From Fistulifera solaris (Eukaryota > Bacillariophyta > Bacillariophyceae > Naviculales > Stauroneidaceae), in the NCBI GenBank assembly GCA_030295235.1, contig AP026144.1:310001-374000 (forward strand): a stretch of DNA of 64,000 nucleotides, read 5' to 3'. Positions 31,896 to 42,999 of this stretch are shown piece by piece. The notes beneath the pieces are model-generated. The model was not told where the DNA came from, searched no databases, and saw only the letters and a program-made list of their open reading frames with translations. How positions within the stretch are numbered: position 1 is the first letter of the stretch; every line of letters begins with the position of its first letter. The position numbers and the translations under genes are program-made.

Positions 31896-34800
31896 TTACT
31901 TAATCGCCGTAAACGTGTCGGCTAGATTCTTGTGCGTAGGAATCCATATGACTTCGATGATCCCAGCCGCCACATGCCATCGTGTTAGGTGGTAAGCGAC
32001 TGAGTTGTGCTTCTTAGATAGCGTCGATGAAAACTGGGAAGAGTTCAATACCACCGAGTTGTTGTCGCAAAAGATCTTACTCGGCTCATCGTCTAACGGT
32101 ACCCCCATCATCCGTAACTTATATCGTAAACCAACAATCATCTCGATGCATGTCTTCATAGCAATAAATTCACTCGCGAATGCACTGGACTCAACTGTCG
32201 ACTGTTTCTTACTAAACCACATCGTCAACGCTCGGTTGACGAAGATCTGAATTCCAGTGTGCGACTGCCGTGTAACCTGATTACGCGCATGCGATGCATC
32301 GACATATGCAGATATGACCACAGACTTACCCCGTGGCTTCGGCATTCGTGGCGGCAACTCTTCCTTTGGCGTCTCTATAATGTTCTTTGAAGTCATCCGC
32401 CTGCCTCGTCATCTGCATTAATTCGAATTTCGGCAACTCCGGTGACATGTAGAGAGAGAACCAGTTCTTTTTTAATAAACGCGAAGATACGATAGACCTC
32501 CTGTAAATGATTCCACCTCGGCATCGCTTGAAAGGATGACAATAGTGAGACCTCGAGCAATATATCGATTCGCCCCAAGTTCCGTTGCCCATCGCGAAGA
32601 TGCCGATCAACTCTTGGAAGTGAGTGATCTCCTCTTCATCAAGCAAACGTGAGTCGTCGAGTTCAAACACAATATTACTGTTTGTCGGGTGTACTTAGCG
32701 CATTTGGTAGTTTCAATTTCTTTTCGTCCAATTGTCTTTCCAAATTTTCAACCGCCGCTTTTAAATATTCGTCGCTCGTCACAGACCATCGGGGGAACGC
32801 CGTCCAATGTGCGTTGTTTTAATGTCGCCCGAGGTACATATCTGGTTCCTTTATCTCATCGTTCTTAAACTGGAAGCTCTGACCCAATTCCTTTAACACC
32901 TTAACCGGGTCATCACTGATGCACATAATGTCGTCAACATAGCAAAGAATATATTCGTAGTATTCATCGCCATTGCCTTTCACTGCTGGTCGCATCCAAA
33001 CGTCGGGGTCCACCACACAAGGCGCGAATCCCATCTCTTCCAACTTCGTAGCGAGGTAGGCACGGAAGGAAGCCCCTGCACCACGCAAGCCATAAAGCGC
33101 CCGAACCACCAGCATCCAGAGTCCCTCTTCACTTCCAAACTCCGGACCGGCCTTTATGTAAACTTTCTCTCGGTTCGCGCGTGAGATACGCGTTTTGAAT
33201 ATCAACACACATCACTTTAATTCCATTAAGAGCCGCGAAGTAATAAACAAATGCGAACAGAGTCGCGAGACACAACAGAACTGTACGAAATCGTTGGCGG
33301 TGTCTCTACCTTGTGGCCATCGGCAACAAATCGCGCTTTTCGCCGGAAGCCTTCAGCTCAATTTGACATCGAAGATAATATGACAAGTGATCTGTTCGTA
33401 GCCAATGAGGTCTTCTAATCGCCCGTTGTAGACTTCGAACGCCCACGCCGCGTTTTTCATCTCTTTCCGTATCGCATCGTACCAGTAAGTATTGCCATTT
33501 TCTTTGTCAAGTTGCAACGCCTCTTTCATCGTCTTAGGAATTCGGATGCCGTACTTGTGAGTTCGTTCCCAATACTTTGTTTTGAGCTTTGATAAGATTC
33601 GGTCCCTCTTCTTTAACACATGCTTGTACCAATATGCAAATGCCGGCATCTCCTGCAACTCATGCTTCACTGCATATTCAGCCAGCTCGACCGGATCATT
33701 ATTCTTTAAATCTTTCAATGCTATCCAATCTGAAGAGCCGTCCTTCCATTGCACCAGTATTTCCCACCCTTTTGTCGTGATAATACGTCGTCGAGTTTCC
33801 GTCCCCGTCGTTATCCACCCTTTCTCTTTCGGGGTACCGCTTCGTCGGTCGTTCGGTGGTCGAGGATTTCGTCTAACTCACGGCTGCCATAGCCGTTATC
33901 ATCGACCTGGGATAAAATATTTTGTGCAATGGTGTTAGCAGTAAACGCCACTAGCGCCGTCAATGTACTCTACCACGTATTGGCTGGTATCGAGGGAGTG
34001 GGTTATCGTCCGGTGTCCCAAGCGGTTTGCCGTCTTCATCGGTTGCCCTTTTGACCACTCTTGCTGCTACCAATTTGCCGTCAGCGGTTTCGTTTTAAGC
34101 TAAGTCTCATATCAACATATGAGTCGTCGTTTGGTCCCATCAAATCGTCGGATCCGTGCGGCACAGCTGGTCGTCAATCACTCGTTGGAACTCGTCGAGA
34201 AAGGCTTGACTTTCCCATTCCAGCACTCCCAAACACAAGTCGTCCGGGTATGTCGTTCGGTACCTCGAGTGGCGTTTCGTCGCCAAGCCGTTCCTTCAGC
34301 TTGCATTCATAGTCGGCCATCCGTGTCTTCCACTCGTCCGTCTGCATCTCGAGCCGCGTTAACCGTTGGACTGTTGTGACTGAAATAGGGATGCCAGACT
34401 CCGGTAGGACCCAATATGCCATTAAGTTACCAACACGGTGTGAGACCCCTAGCCAGCGCCCCAGACTGTTTTCACCCAGTCCGGGCGTTGCTGCGATAAA
34501 CAACATAATCATAGAAGCCGAAGTCAGTATACTCACTGATGTCGGGCGTCTCGCCCGTGAGACATTCCAACGGGCGTCCGCCCATCGGAATACTTCGATG
34601 AGTTCACAGTTAGATTGCCGATCTCTGACACCCACTTAAGGCCGTAGTCCCAAAGCCGTCGTGGCACATTACGCTTATGCATGGCTCGGTAAAGTTTCAT
34701 CTTTAGCTGTCCGATTCCCTGCTCCACCGGGTTCTGGTTCGGTCGATCCTTTTCTGTTACGTGGGATAGGATATCATAGCGTCGCATCATTTGCTGAAAA

Positions 34801-36313
34801 CGCGTGTTAGCTCGCACTTGGGCCGCTGCACCATCATGTACTAGCCATTCAGGTGCGCCAAACTCATGACAGAAGGAATGCAATGAGTTACCAATTGAAT
34901 CACCCGTCTTATCCTTCATCGGGTATACTGCGGACAAGCCACCTTTCTTCCAATATACCTGGGGCGTACTTCATTCCTGTCAAGGACTTAACATCGGCAT
35001 GCAATGTGTCAGTGGACACTTTACCTTTTATGTGAGGTACGATATAGCGTCGGTCGGCACGATAGCGCCCGAGCGAGTGGTAAGATTGCCGATCGAGTGC
35101 CGCGTTGCTTCGTGGCCCGTAAAGTTGCTTCCGCTTGCTTCTCTCCTATGTTCCATTGCTCACTTAAATGTATTGGTGTCACCTTTGGATGTCGTTCAGA
35201 TGATTCGAATGTGCGTCGTGCGGGAAGGTCTTGAATCCAAGTCTCGGTTCCGGCGCTGAAGTCCCCTCAAATTCGGTCCCCTCAGGCCGAGCCAGCGAGT
35301 CAAACGTCAGTGGATGAAACACGGATCTCTTCATCTGCTGTGACACTGACAGAAGCGATAGCATGTTCTTTAAGAGCGACGAGGGCTGGAGAAACGTCAA
35401 ACAAGCCGGGCTCCTGTACAATATCAAAGTGCAAAGATGAGGTACGAGACAAAAGGAACATCTGGTTGCAGCGTAACGTCGCGTGGGTTCCATTCGTTTT
35501 CGTTTGTGAGATGCAAGTGGCGGCAGGTATCCAGTTCGTTTTGTGTTGGCGTGCGAGAGAAGAACTGGATCTTTGTGCCGCTAGATTCAAGTGGAACCAC
35601 CAAGTCATCTATTTGCAAAGTCAAACGGTCTTCTGATGGATCAAATGGGTTGTCGTTCACCATAACACCGTTATAACGTAGCTGATTCGGATTCCAAAGT
35701 GTATGGGGAAGCTTAGAGCCGTAATACAAGCACTCGTTCAGAACCAGGATGACTGTTTCACCAGTAACCGGATTTGTCCACGCCGTCGCGGCCGAAACAA
35801 TTGGCACGCCTCGCACCGGTTCGTATGATGCGTCATACGGATAAACATTGGCAGTGCGGTTAGTATAAGAAAGAACAACAAAGTTCTTACCGGCGCAACA
35901 CGTGTCGGCATTGGAATCACATTCATTGGCTGCCGATACACCGGGTTGCGGTATAGCACTACGCGTCGCCTGCACTGATCTGTCGTTGGCAGTGGAACGA
36001 GTCGATTGGAAATAAGAGATAGAACGATTGCCACGTATCATCGCCCTGTTCATTTCGTCCACCATGAACTGTACCAACGGGATCGGTGTTAGTTTGCGCA
36101 ACTGTAATCGTGAAACCTGCATTTGGAGATTGAGAAGCAGCGCCAGTCAATGCCGAGATCAACGTCAGCGGCGTCCATTTGCTGGTTGTTTGTGTTAGTC
36201 GCATGGATAGAACGGTTGTTCTGTCGCTGCGCTTTATATGCTGCTCGGGCGTCAGCGGATCTTCTGCCAATCGTGGGGCTGCATCTGCCGGATCTCATCG
36301 TCTGAAAAGTCAT
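31896..36313 (-). CDS. pol: Copia-type pol polyprotein: protease, integrase, RT, RNase H
   Basis: The polyprotein is broken into several frames as read. From the minus-strand 5' side: a protease region (36122-35424) with ADTCCAGKNF in place of the usual D[ST]G active site; an integrase with the first catalytic Asp in DTLHADVKS (about 35000), the second in EWLVHDGAAAQV and the Glu in NQNPVEQGIGQLK (about 34730); a reverse transcriptase (33754-32819) with ALYGLRGAG and the catalytic YVDD; and RNase H (32396-31896) with SAYVDASHA, ESSAFASEFIAMK and FCDNNSVV. The domain order is diagnostic for Ty1/copia. With nearly identical LTRs, the frame breaks are more likely sequence errors than decay. Confidence 0.85.
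35262..35283 (-). other. Internal copy of the polypurine tract (possible central PPT)
   Basis: The minus-strand sequence here contains TGAGGGGACC and AATTTGAGGGGACT, repeating the 3' polypurine tract near the middle of the element, between protease and integrase. It is also translated in pol, so a coding constraint could explain part of it. Confidence 0.5.
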
Positions 36314-37578
36314 AAGATGGATGGACGTTCAACTTGTTACCATTTTTCAAAGTAATCGTATACTCGTCGTTGCGGTTGCGTGTCCCACGTCCTTTCCTAT
36401 TTTTGAATCTCGCATTTTTACCTTTAGCTTTGTGAGCGTTCTTTTCGTTGTTCTTCTGCGTTGTTGCTGACCTGATGTTGCGATTGGAAACACCTCCGGG
36501 TTTCACATGCTGTTGAACAATTTGACGGGTTAGGGCAAGAGCCTGTTCAAAGCTCATGTCAGGAACTGGCTTCGAAAGGTTAGCCATGATCATGGCATTC
36601 GTCAGCGACAAGAGGCTGGTAAGAGCCCGTCTTCTTCACCAACAGCTTCGTCATGTCTGTGTCGGAGTAACGGACGATACCATCTCCTGCGTTGGAGTTG
36701 AGAACATGAAAAGCAGTCACTAACTCTTGCTCAAATTTCGTCCAAGTGTAGCCCGCTTTTTCTCCTGCGAAGAAAGAACCATCGATGGCGCGCTCCGCGT
36801 CAAGCAACTCAACGCGGTATACGCCCGTGCCTTCATACGTCGCCTTTAATGCTGCCCAATCCGTGCGGCCGCAAGCTTTTGCCGCATGGGTGCTTACCGT
36901 TGCTTCCGCCTTTGTATTACCTGCAATAAAGCTGGCAATATAGGTGTGAACCTGTAACGTATCCGCTTTAAACTGCGGACCATCAAGAGGAGCAGCCATG
37001 ACGTAACGGTCGAGCGCGCGCTCAGGACCGAGAGTCACATCATAAGTGGGCTGCTCCATGTCACGAATGACATAGGACAAAGGAATGCCCATCGCGTTAG
37101 GAACCTGGCGCAGGAAGTTAACCACCAACGGCCGCCCAGCCCCGTGTCGCTCGACTTGAGCGGGTTCGGCTTGGCAGCCGTCGCGAGTGATCTTCGCATT
37201 TGCGATGAAAGCTGCACGTACTCCAACCAACTCGATAAGTTCCGGCGCCGCCTGCACAGGGAACACCGTCGTTGCCGGATCGAAGCCGCAGATTTCGCAC
37301 TCCTTCGCCCATGCAATGAACGCCTTCATGCAGTTGCGTGCGCGAGGAGGGACGCGAAATGGCTGCTCAGGAATCTGAGCGAGTTCGGCGAGCTCCTTCT
37401 CCAACTGCTCGAACTTAATGTTGCAAGCCTGGCGAAAGGAGTCACCAAAAATCTCCAACGCGATGAAGCGAGCAGGAGTAACCATGTTCGCATCAACAGG
37501 AGGGGCGTTTGGGATGCCACAGAGGGCCATGATCTGGGTCACGGTCTGGGGAATGGCGTCGGGAGGCAACTGTTCCAT
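36252..37578 (-). CDS. gag: Copia-type gag polyprotein
   Basis: The frame starts at 37578 with MEQLPPDAIPQTVTQIMALC. It encodes a helical capsid-like protein to about 36580, then shifts to a second frame (36611-36252). That frame continues MIMANLSKPVPDMSFEQALA and a very basic segment KGKNARFKNRKGRGTRNRN, a likely nucleic-acid-binding tail. No CCHC zinc knuckle is seen in either frame. As for pol, I attribute the shift to sequence error, though a natural gag frameshift cannot be excluded. Confidence 0.8.
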
Positions 37579-37967
37579 GGTATCCTGAAATAATAAATAG
37601 ATAAATGAGTTCGTTAGTCGTTTTCGTAATCGTGTTTCGTCACGATCCATTTTGTGTGAGCATCGCATCCGGCGTAATGCATACAACACAAGAGAGAGAT
37701 AAATACTTCTCCTTTACTTCGTTTCAAGCGGCTTTTTATGGCCAGCTTCGGACAGCGCATTCTGACCGGCGTCATTGCCGGTTCGTCCCGACCGTCTTGA
37801 CCATTCCGTTGGTCTGTGACTCGCAAAGCATGCACAACGGCATGTGCTCAAGTATCGAAATACCGGTCACTTTGCACCTCTATCGGTAGATGCAACGATC
37901 GGCACATGCCAGATCGCCGTCGTCGTTTTCGTTTTTCTTTTTCGTTTCGTTGTGCTGCCGCTCCGCG

Positions 37968-37986
37968 GTGGCTGGGTCTGATAAAC
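37968..37986 (-). other. Primer-binding site region of the copia element
   Basis: Directly inside the 5' LTR, the minus strand reads GTTTATCAGACCCAGCCAC. Its complement contains GGGTCTGATAAACC, which could fold like a tRNA anticodon arm with a seven-base loop CTGATAA. Copia elements often prime with an internal tRNA fragment, so this is plausible but untested. Confidence 0.5.
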
Positions 37987-38224
37987 CAAGTTTCCCTTGT
38001 CGTTAGGGCTTTACTTACGAGGATAAAGATATCTGAGAAAGATAAGAATGCAATAGATGCTAAAGCTCGTAAGGTCGTAAAAAACGTCTTAGAGTAATTG
38101 TGCGTTAAAGGCTAGCAGCAAGGTGTTGAAGAGGAAACCCGAAGGGACGAAAACCTCTCGGACGTGGTGAGGGAATATGCCGTACCACGACAGACATACC
38201 CGAATAGACCGCATATTTTACTTG
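37987..38224 (-). repeat. 5' LTR of the copia element
   Basis: 238 bp, bounded by CAAGT and ACTTG, upstream in the direction of transcription. It should contain the element promoter and transcription start. Confidence 0.95.
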
Positions 38225-38923
38225 ATAGATCATGAATCATGAATCATGAGTCCTGACGACGACACGGGGACCAGTTGACCTGTTGACGTTCTTTGCCGTG
38301 TCTTTGTGTCAACCAATCCGTGGTTTGCAAGCTCTGATAATAAACACGACACGAGGACACTAAATATATATTATTCCTAATTTCCTAACGTCAGATTGTA
38401 ATCTTGACATTCGACTGAATTTTCCATTTTTCATCTAATGCATTTGCAAATTTCTAGCCAAAACAACCATTTAAGATCGTTGAAGGGCAAGTTAGCTTAT
38501 AAAATCTCAAAGAACCATTACTTCTGTGGTCTTGCTTCTCAAGAAGCTTACCAAAACGAATCGCGTTGCGCGGGTCCCGAATGAAATTTTCCAGTCCCGA
38601 GGCATTGTTTCTTTCGCCTCACTTTTCACGACACTCTCGTCCACTGATTTCCTTCGAAGATTTCAATGCCAGTTCATGACGAATGACTGCGCGAGACAAC
38701 CCCATGTATTCGTATTTCTGTAGGCTTGGACTCCGAAGACTTTTCATACTTAAGGACTCTGCTTTGAACCGGACTGAAACGTTTGAAAGCCGCACCGCGC
38801 TGGTCCGACGACGAGACAAGACAAACACAACACACAACAAACCAAAATAGCAGAGGACAATTAACATCATTTGTGGTCTTGTTCTTACTTTTTAATAACC
38901 CCAAAAGCAACAAGTAATCAAGT
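38225..38923. other. Intergenic, upstream of ADF/cofilin
   Basis: About 700 bp. A short tandem of ATCATGA (three units near 38228-38250) abuts the retrotransposon. Open frames near 38526-38913 have no domain. The ADF promoter is expected here. Confidence 0.45.
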
Positions 38924-39638
38924 ATGGTATGTACTTAACTGTTTGAGATTTTTAGCGATTCAATTTGTTGAATGTAGGGACTACGTTGATTTGTCTTAGA
39001 AACGAGTGAAGCGCGGCTTGTGGACGACGGGTCATTGCTGCTATATTGTCATGCTGCTGGGTTCTCCTCGCGCCTGAGACATGTAGAATTGCAATAAAAG
39101 CTTTTTTTTGTGGTAACACGTCATAGTGAGACCTGGGCCTTGCCGTTCTCGTTCAGCGACGTTTTTTTCGTTCAAAGCCCGACTTACACGCTCTCATTGA
39201 TGTTTGCATGTACAGTCAACTGGTGTAGTAGTCGCCGACGAAGTCACTTCCACGTTCAATGCGTTCAAACTTGGACAAGGAGAGAAGTTGAAGTACATTA
39301 TCTACAAGATCGAGGATAAGAAGACGATCGTGACCGAGAAGACGGGTGAGAAGGGAAAAACTTATGACGACTTCTGTGCAGATCTTCCCGATGATGACTG
39401 CCGTTACGGTTTGATCGATCTTGACTTTACCACGGATGATGGACGACCGACCAGCAAATTGGTTCTCATCACGTGGAACCCTGACTCCGGTAGCATTCGC
39501 AACAAAATGCTCTACTCTGGCTCGAAAGAAGCCCTCAAGACGGCATTGAACGGAGTTGGCATCCATATCAATGCCACTGATCATTCCGAATTAGATTTGG
39601 AGGCGTCTATTCTGCCTATTTGTCGAAAATTCGCGTAA
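38924..39638 (+). CDS. ADF: Actin-depolymerising factor / cofilin
   Basis: ADF severs and depolymerises actin filaments. Exon 2 (39216-39638) starts STGVVVADEV and spans the single ADF-homology domain: YIIYKIEDKKTIVTEKTG, FCADLPDDDCRYGLIDLDFT, KLVLITWNPDSGSIRNKMLY and ALNGVGIHINATDHSELDLE. It has no in-frame ATG at a sensible place. The start is most likely a three-base exon, ATG at 38924-38926, followed by a GTATGT...TGTACAG intron of 289 nt. This gives M-S-T-G-V-V and 141 residues, the normal family size. An intron directly after the start codon is also known from plant ADF genes. The Ser after Met is the typical regulatory phosphorylation position. Confidence 0.9.
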
Positions 39639-40184
39639 ATGTACCAGTTTCAATGTTTGTTGTCATTAAAGGACTTTAGCAATGCATCGCATTGCTGGCC
39701 ATAAAGACTATTATTTGAGCAATGTTTACGAAGCGAAGATAACTGGGTTTAAAATGTGTTGCGTGTTTTTTATTGATATATTCCGTAGTTCGCTTCTTTT
39801 TGTACGTGTTGCTTTGGCATCAATGCAAGAGCTTTCGTTGTTGGTCTCATCGTTCGATTGCCTTGCGATTAATGATGTCCTTTCTACGAAAATTAATGAT
39901 AAACAATTACTTCCCTGCTGACGAGTCACATCCTTTCTAGGGTTGGTAGTCGGCAATTCTTCGAGTAATGGGAGCTTTCCAAAGTTTGAGATGGTGTCTG
40001 AAGTCGCTAGAAAAAACGGCAACGCCGTACTTTTTTCTAGGAAGTCGGCTCGCTTCGCCACACACAAATGAATATCTACTACCAAAAAATCACAACAGCA
40101 ATGCGCTTTCTATTCAAGAATCGTTGAGAACGTTTTGATTCCACTGAATATATAAACATGTAAGCTTATCGCTAGTGATCATGA
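39639..40184. other. Convergent intergenic region
   Basis: About 550 bp between convergent genes. A minus-strand open frame at 39726-40085 (119 residues) has no recognised domain and lies in the 3' region of both neighbours; I leave it uncalled. Confidence 0.4.
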
Positions 40185-41028
40185 TCAATTGTCCTTCTTA
40201 TCCGTCTTGTTCACCCCCTCCTCCGAGATGTCGTCGTCAATTCCAACAGTGCGATTGATTCCCAAGATACGCACGCCGTTCATGTATGGTGCCTTGGCTA
40301 GTAACGCAATGGCCAGCATGATGAAATTCGCTAAAACCGCCAAAGGCTCATAGTGCGAAAAATGACAGGCTGCGTAACACAACACAGTCGGAACAATGAG
40401 CAAAACTTGGCGAATGGCGTACGCATCCGATCCGCGCGCTTCCAATTGCTCCCATATAGTAAGCGCGTTCATTTCTCCCTGTGGGTCGAAGACGCTGCCT
40501 TTCAACCAGTGGACGTGTACAACTGTCACCGTCAAATGAATTGCATGTGTCAATGTAAGGGATGCCCGGCCCAACTGCGACTCTTCCACCGAATCACCCA
40601 TCGTTACATGAAGCAGCAGAACAACCACCAACAGAACAAAAAGAATCAGCGTTATGTACATGAAAAGGAACATCAAGACCGAAGGAGGTGAGGCGATGCG
40701 CTGCACTTCTAAGGGCAGTAAATCATCTGCTTGTCCGTATAAACCGGAATATGTGCGCGAGATATCTCTCGAGTTGATCCGATTTCGGGGCTGCAAGCTT
40801 TCACCGAAGGTTCAAGGCTATCGTCAACGGATCCCAGTGTGGAAATGCCATCCATGGATGCGGCATCGCTGTGATTTGGCTGCATTTGAAGATTTCCTTT
40901 AGTCAGCAAGTCTCGAATTCGATTGGGTGAGGATGATCGTCTTCCGAAGCGCAAAAACCTTTGCGGATTTTCTGTCCACTATTACTATCAGTATCTCGTG
41001 AAAAGATCTTTAATCCAGTTATTCCCAT
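40185..41028 (-). CDS. ORMDL: ORMDL-family sphingolipid regulator with long N-terminal extension
   Basis: ORMDL proteins sit in the ER membrane and inhibit serine palmitoyltransferase. The C-terminal ~150 residues match the family: hydrophobic helices (LMFLFMYITLILFVLLVVVL), ASLTLTHAIHLTVTVVHVHW, GSVFDPQGEMNALTIWEQLE and PYMNGVRILGINRTVGI. Human and yeast ORMs begin close to the first helix. Here, after correcting one base in each of the runs 40799-40801 and 40953-40957, the frame opens back to ATG 41028. That adds about 120 polar residues with many Ser and basic residues, giving 281 in total. Such an extension could carry phosphorylation sites, as the yeast Orm N-termini do. Confidence 0.88.
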
Positions 41029-42142
41029 AATCTAGGTGAAGTGATGTAGAGTAGCTGACACTCGAAACGCAAATCAATCGAGAGAAATTATCAGCCAGAG
41101 TGCGTGCACGGTAGGCCTTCTTTATTCTTTTTGATAAGCGTTGGCCTCTCTTGAATGTCAATGAAAACAATAGAGGAAAAGCCAAGATGTTTTGTAAAAT
41201 AAGTGGTGTGTAATGTTTGTCAAGTGTCAATCGAAATGATTCTTTGTCATAAATTCGTGTCGATGCCGTCGTCGCCTTTCACGAACGACTTAACGAAGCA
41301 CAATGCACGAAGCAAAGCGTAAAGCGTCTTTTGAAAGACAATCAAGTACTACAAGACGAAGGTCAAATTTAACGTCAGTTAACGTTGACCTTAGCAATAT
41401 ATCTAAGTGAAAAACCTGAGGTAACTATAGATGAACAACGGCAATGCTGGATAACTAGCACAACGGACATAGAAGCTTCCGTAGTCTTTTTTCACGGGTT
41501 GTCAAGTGTCACACACTGTGTGCTTTTGTAACACGTTTTTTACGTCACTGGTCACGGGTCAATCGTCAATCTCTTTAAGTCCTCGTTAGAAATAGTACTA
41601 TCTACTATCTACAAATTGGTTGTCTGTAGAAAGAGAAAGAGAGACCCGTATGCGGGACGATGGACGATGTTCGATGTTCCATGTTCTTTGAGTAACCATA
41701 CGCCCTATAAAAAAAACACACCGATGTATCTTAAATTGCCGGCAATACCGGTTCAAGCATCTCAATTGCTAAGTTTAGGAAGTACGGAGTATTGTTCTCC
41801 ACAAAATATGTCATACTTTTAGTGAGTTTCTTCTTGTTGATGTTTCGGCTTTGGCTTCCTCTGGAATTTGAAAACCAGTGAGCAATAAAGGAAGTAGGAT
41901 TGATTACTATACAGCTATACAGCAGTGTATTAGGCCCAATCGACTATCTTAAATTCTTAAATAATTATTCCAAAGCCCACCGTTCACAGTTCACACCTCC
42001 GCCCGCAGCGAAAAACAACTTGCAACAACAAAAGCACACTGTGGGAGGGAATACGAATACGCATCAATTCTGCAATCAACCATCTCATCGCACGTAAGAA
42101 TAAATTGAATAGAAGCATTCATTGACTATCAGCGCTGCAACA
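41029..42142. other. Divergent intergenic region
   Basis: About 1.1 kb between ORMDL and the unknown protein at 42143. It includes GTCACTGGTCACGGGTCA-type words near 41543 and short AC/TAT repeats. No coding or RNA feature is supported. Confidence 0.4.
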
Positions 42143-42892
42143 ATGTTCGTAGACTGCAATTCATCGAAAGCAGAATCCACTCAATCCGCTGGTTACTCGA
42201 AGAAGTTAACGGCGCGATCGGATGTACCTTCCTCATCATCGAATCGCAGAAAAGCGGTTGCGTTTGTCGATGGCTTCCACACAGTAGTCACTCTACTAGT
42301 TCCGTTCTACGAACTGACCAAGGAAGAGCGCCGCACAATATGGTGGACGAAGAAAGACTTCAAGATCTTCCGACAACACGCGCAATTGCTGGCTTCGCAC
42401 GATCGACAACTGCGATGTCAATTTCAAGATCCTTGCACGCCACCTCCTTGTGAGTATCAGAGAATGAAGCACTTTGTTGCAACGAATTGTGCGACAGAAG
42501 AGGCAACAGAGAGCTTATTATCCAATTTCCGAGTAGAATTGATAGCTCAAGAACTAAGGTGTTCGGCAGTCCCCGAGTTAAGAGGTCTGGAACAGTGGAC
42601 GAGTCGTTCGTACTCGGATACCAAGAAAGCTCTCACAGAAGAACACCGCAAGACTGTGTTGAGATCAAATCGTAACGCCGTGGCCGATAAGTCGGTCGAG
42701 AAGAGTCGGGTTTGTCGGTTGTTGGCGAGATTCTGGGGTGAGGTCGATGCGCAAGTGATGCAAGAGGACACATCTGAAGGGCACGAATCATCATCGTTGC
42801 CTATGAGACCGAAGAGCCCCTCTACCATAAATGCAAGTCCACCGAAAGCCAGGCCCATCAAGTTACCGCTACAACATCGTGGAATCGCGTAG
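42143..42892 (+). CDS. Diatom-type unknown protein with IWWT and RGLE motifs (member 2)
   Basis: The intact 249-residue frame from ATG 42143 shares ordered motifs with the gene at 28485: LTKEERRTIWWTKKDFKIFR (about residues 60-80), a Cys-containing helical middle, LRGLEQWTSRSYSDTKKALT and VCRLLARFWGEVDAQV. The C-terminus is Ser/Pro-rich. It lies 13 kb from member 1 in the same orientation, separated by the retrotransposon and several genes. The motifs are rich in conserved Trp, Arg and Glu, suggesting a defined fold, but I know no function. Because this copy has an unbroken frame, it supports the one-base correction in member 1. Confidence 0.8.
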   Translation: MFVDCNSSKAESTQSAGYSKKLTARSDVPSSSSNRRKAVAFVDGFHTVVTLLVPFYELTKEERRTIWWTKKDFKIFRQHAQLLASHDRQLRCQFQDPCTPPPCEYQRMKHFVATNCATEEATESLLSNFRVELIAQELRCSAVPELRGLEQWTSRSYSDTKKALTEEHRKTVLRSNRNAVADKSVEKSRVCRLLARFWGEVDAQVMQEDTSEGHESSSLPMRPKSPSTINASPPKARPIKLPLQHRGIA

Positions 42893-42999
42893 ACGCGTAA
42901 CGAGATATTTTCTTTCTCGCAGGATGTAAATTTAGTTTTATAAGGAGTAGTGAATTACAAAACACAGCTACTACTTATAAAAAAAACTAAACATCGTCT

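Larger units (their letters stand above)
31550..38224 (-). mobile_element. Complete Ty1/copia (CoDi-type) LTR retrotransposon
   Basis: The ~6.7-kb element lies on the minus strand between two direct LTRs (31550-31788 and 37987-38224). It is flanked by ATAG on both sides (31546-31549 and 38225-38228), a probable target duplication. Domain order 5' to 3' on the minus strand is gag, protease, integrase, reverse transcriptase, RNase H, so integrase precedes RT as in copia elements. The LTRs start CAAGT and end ACTTG instead of TG...CA. They are identical except for a CCCC/CCC run, so insertion was recent. Diatom copia elements (CoDi) are known to be abundant and stress-responsive; subfamily assignment needs alignment. 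Confidence 0.93.

Noticed and set aside
39726-40085. 119-codon minus-strand frame between ADF and ORMDL
   Set aside because: Lies in the convergent 3' region of both genes and has no recognisable domain.
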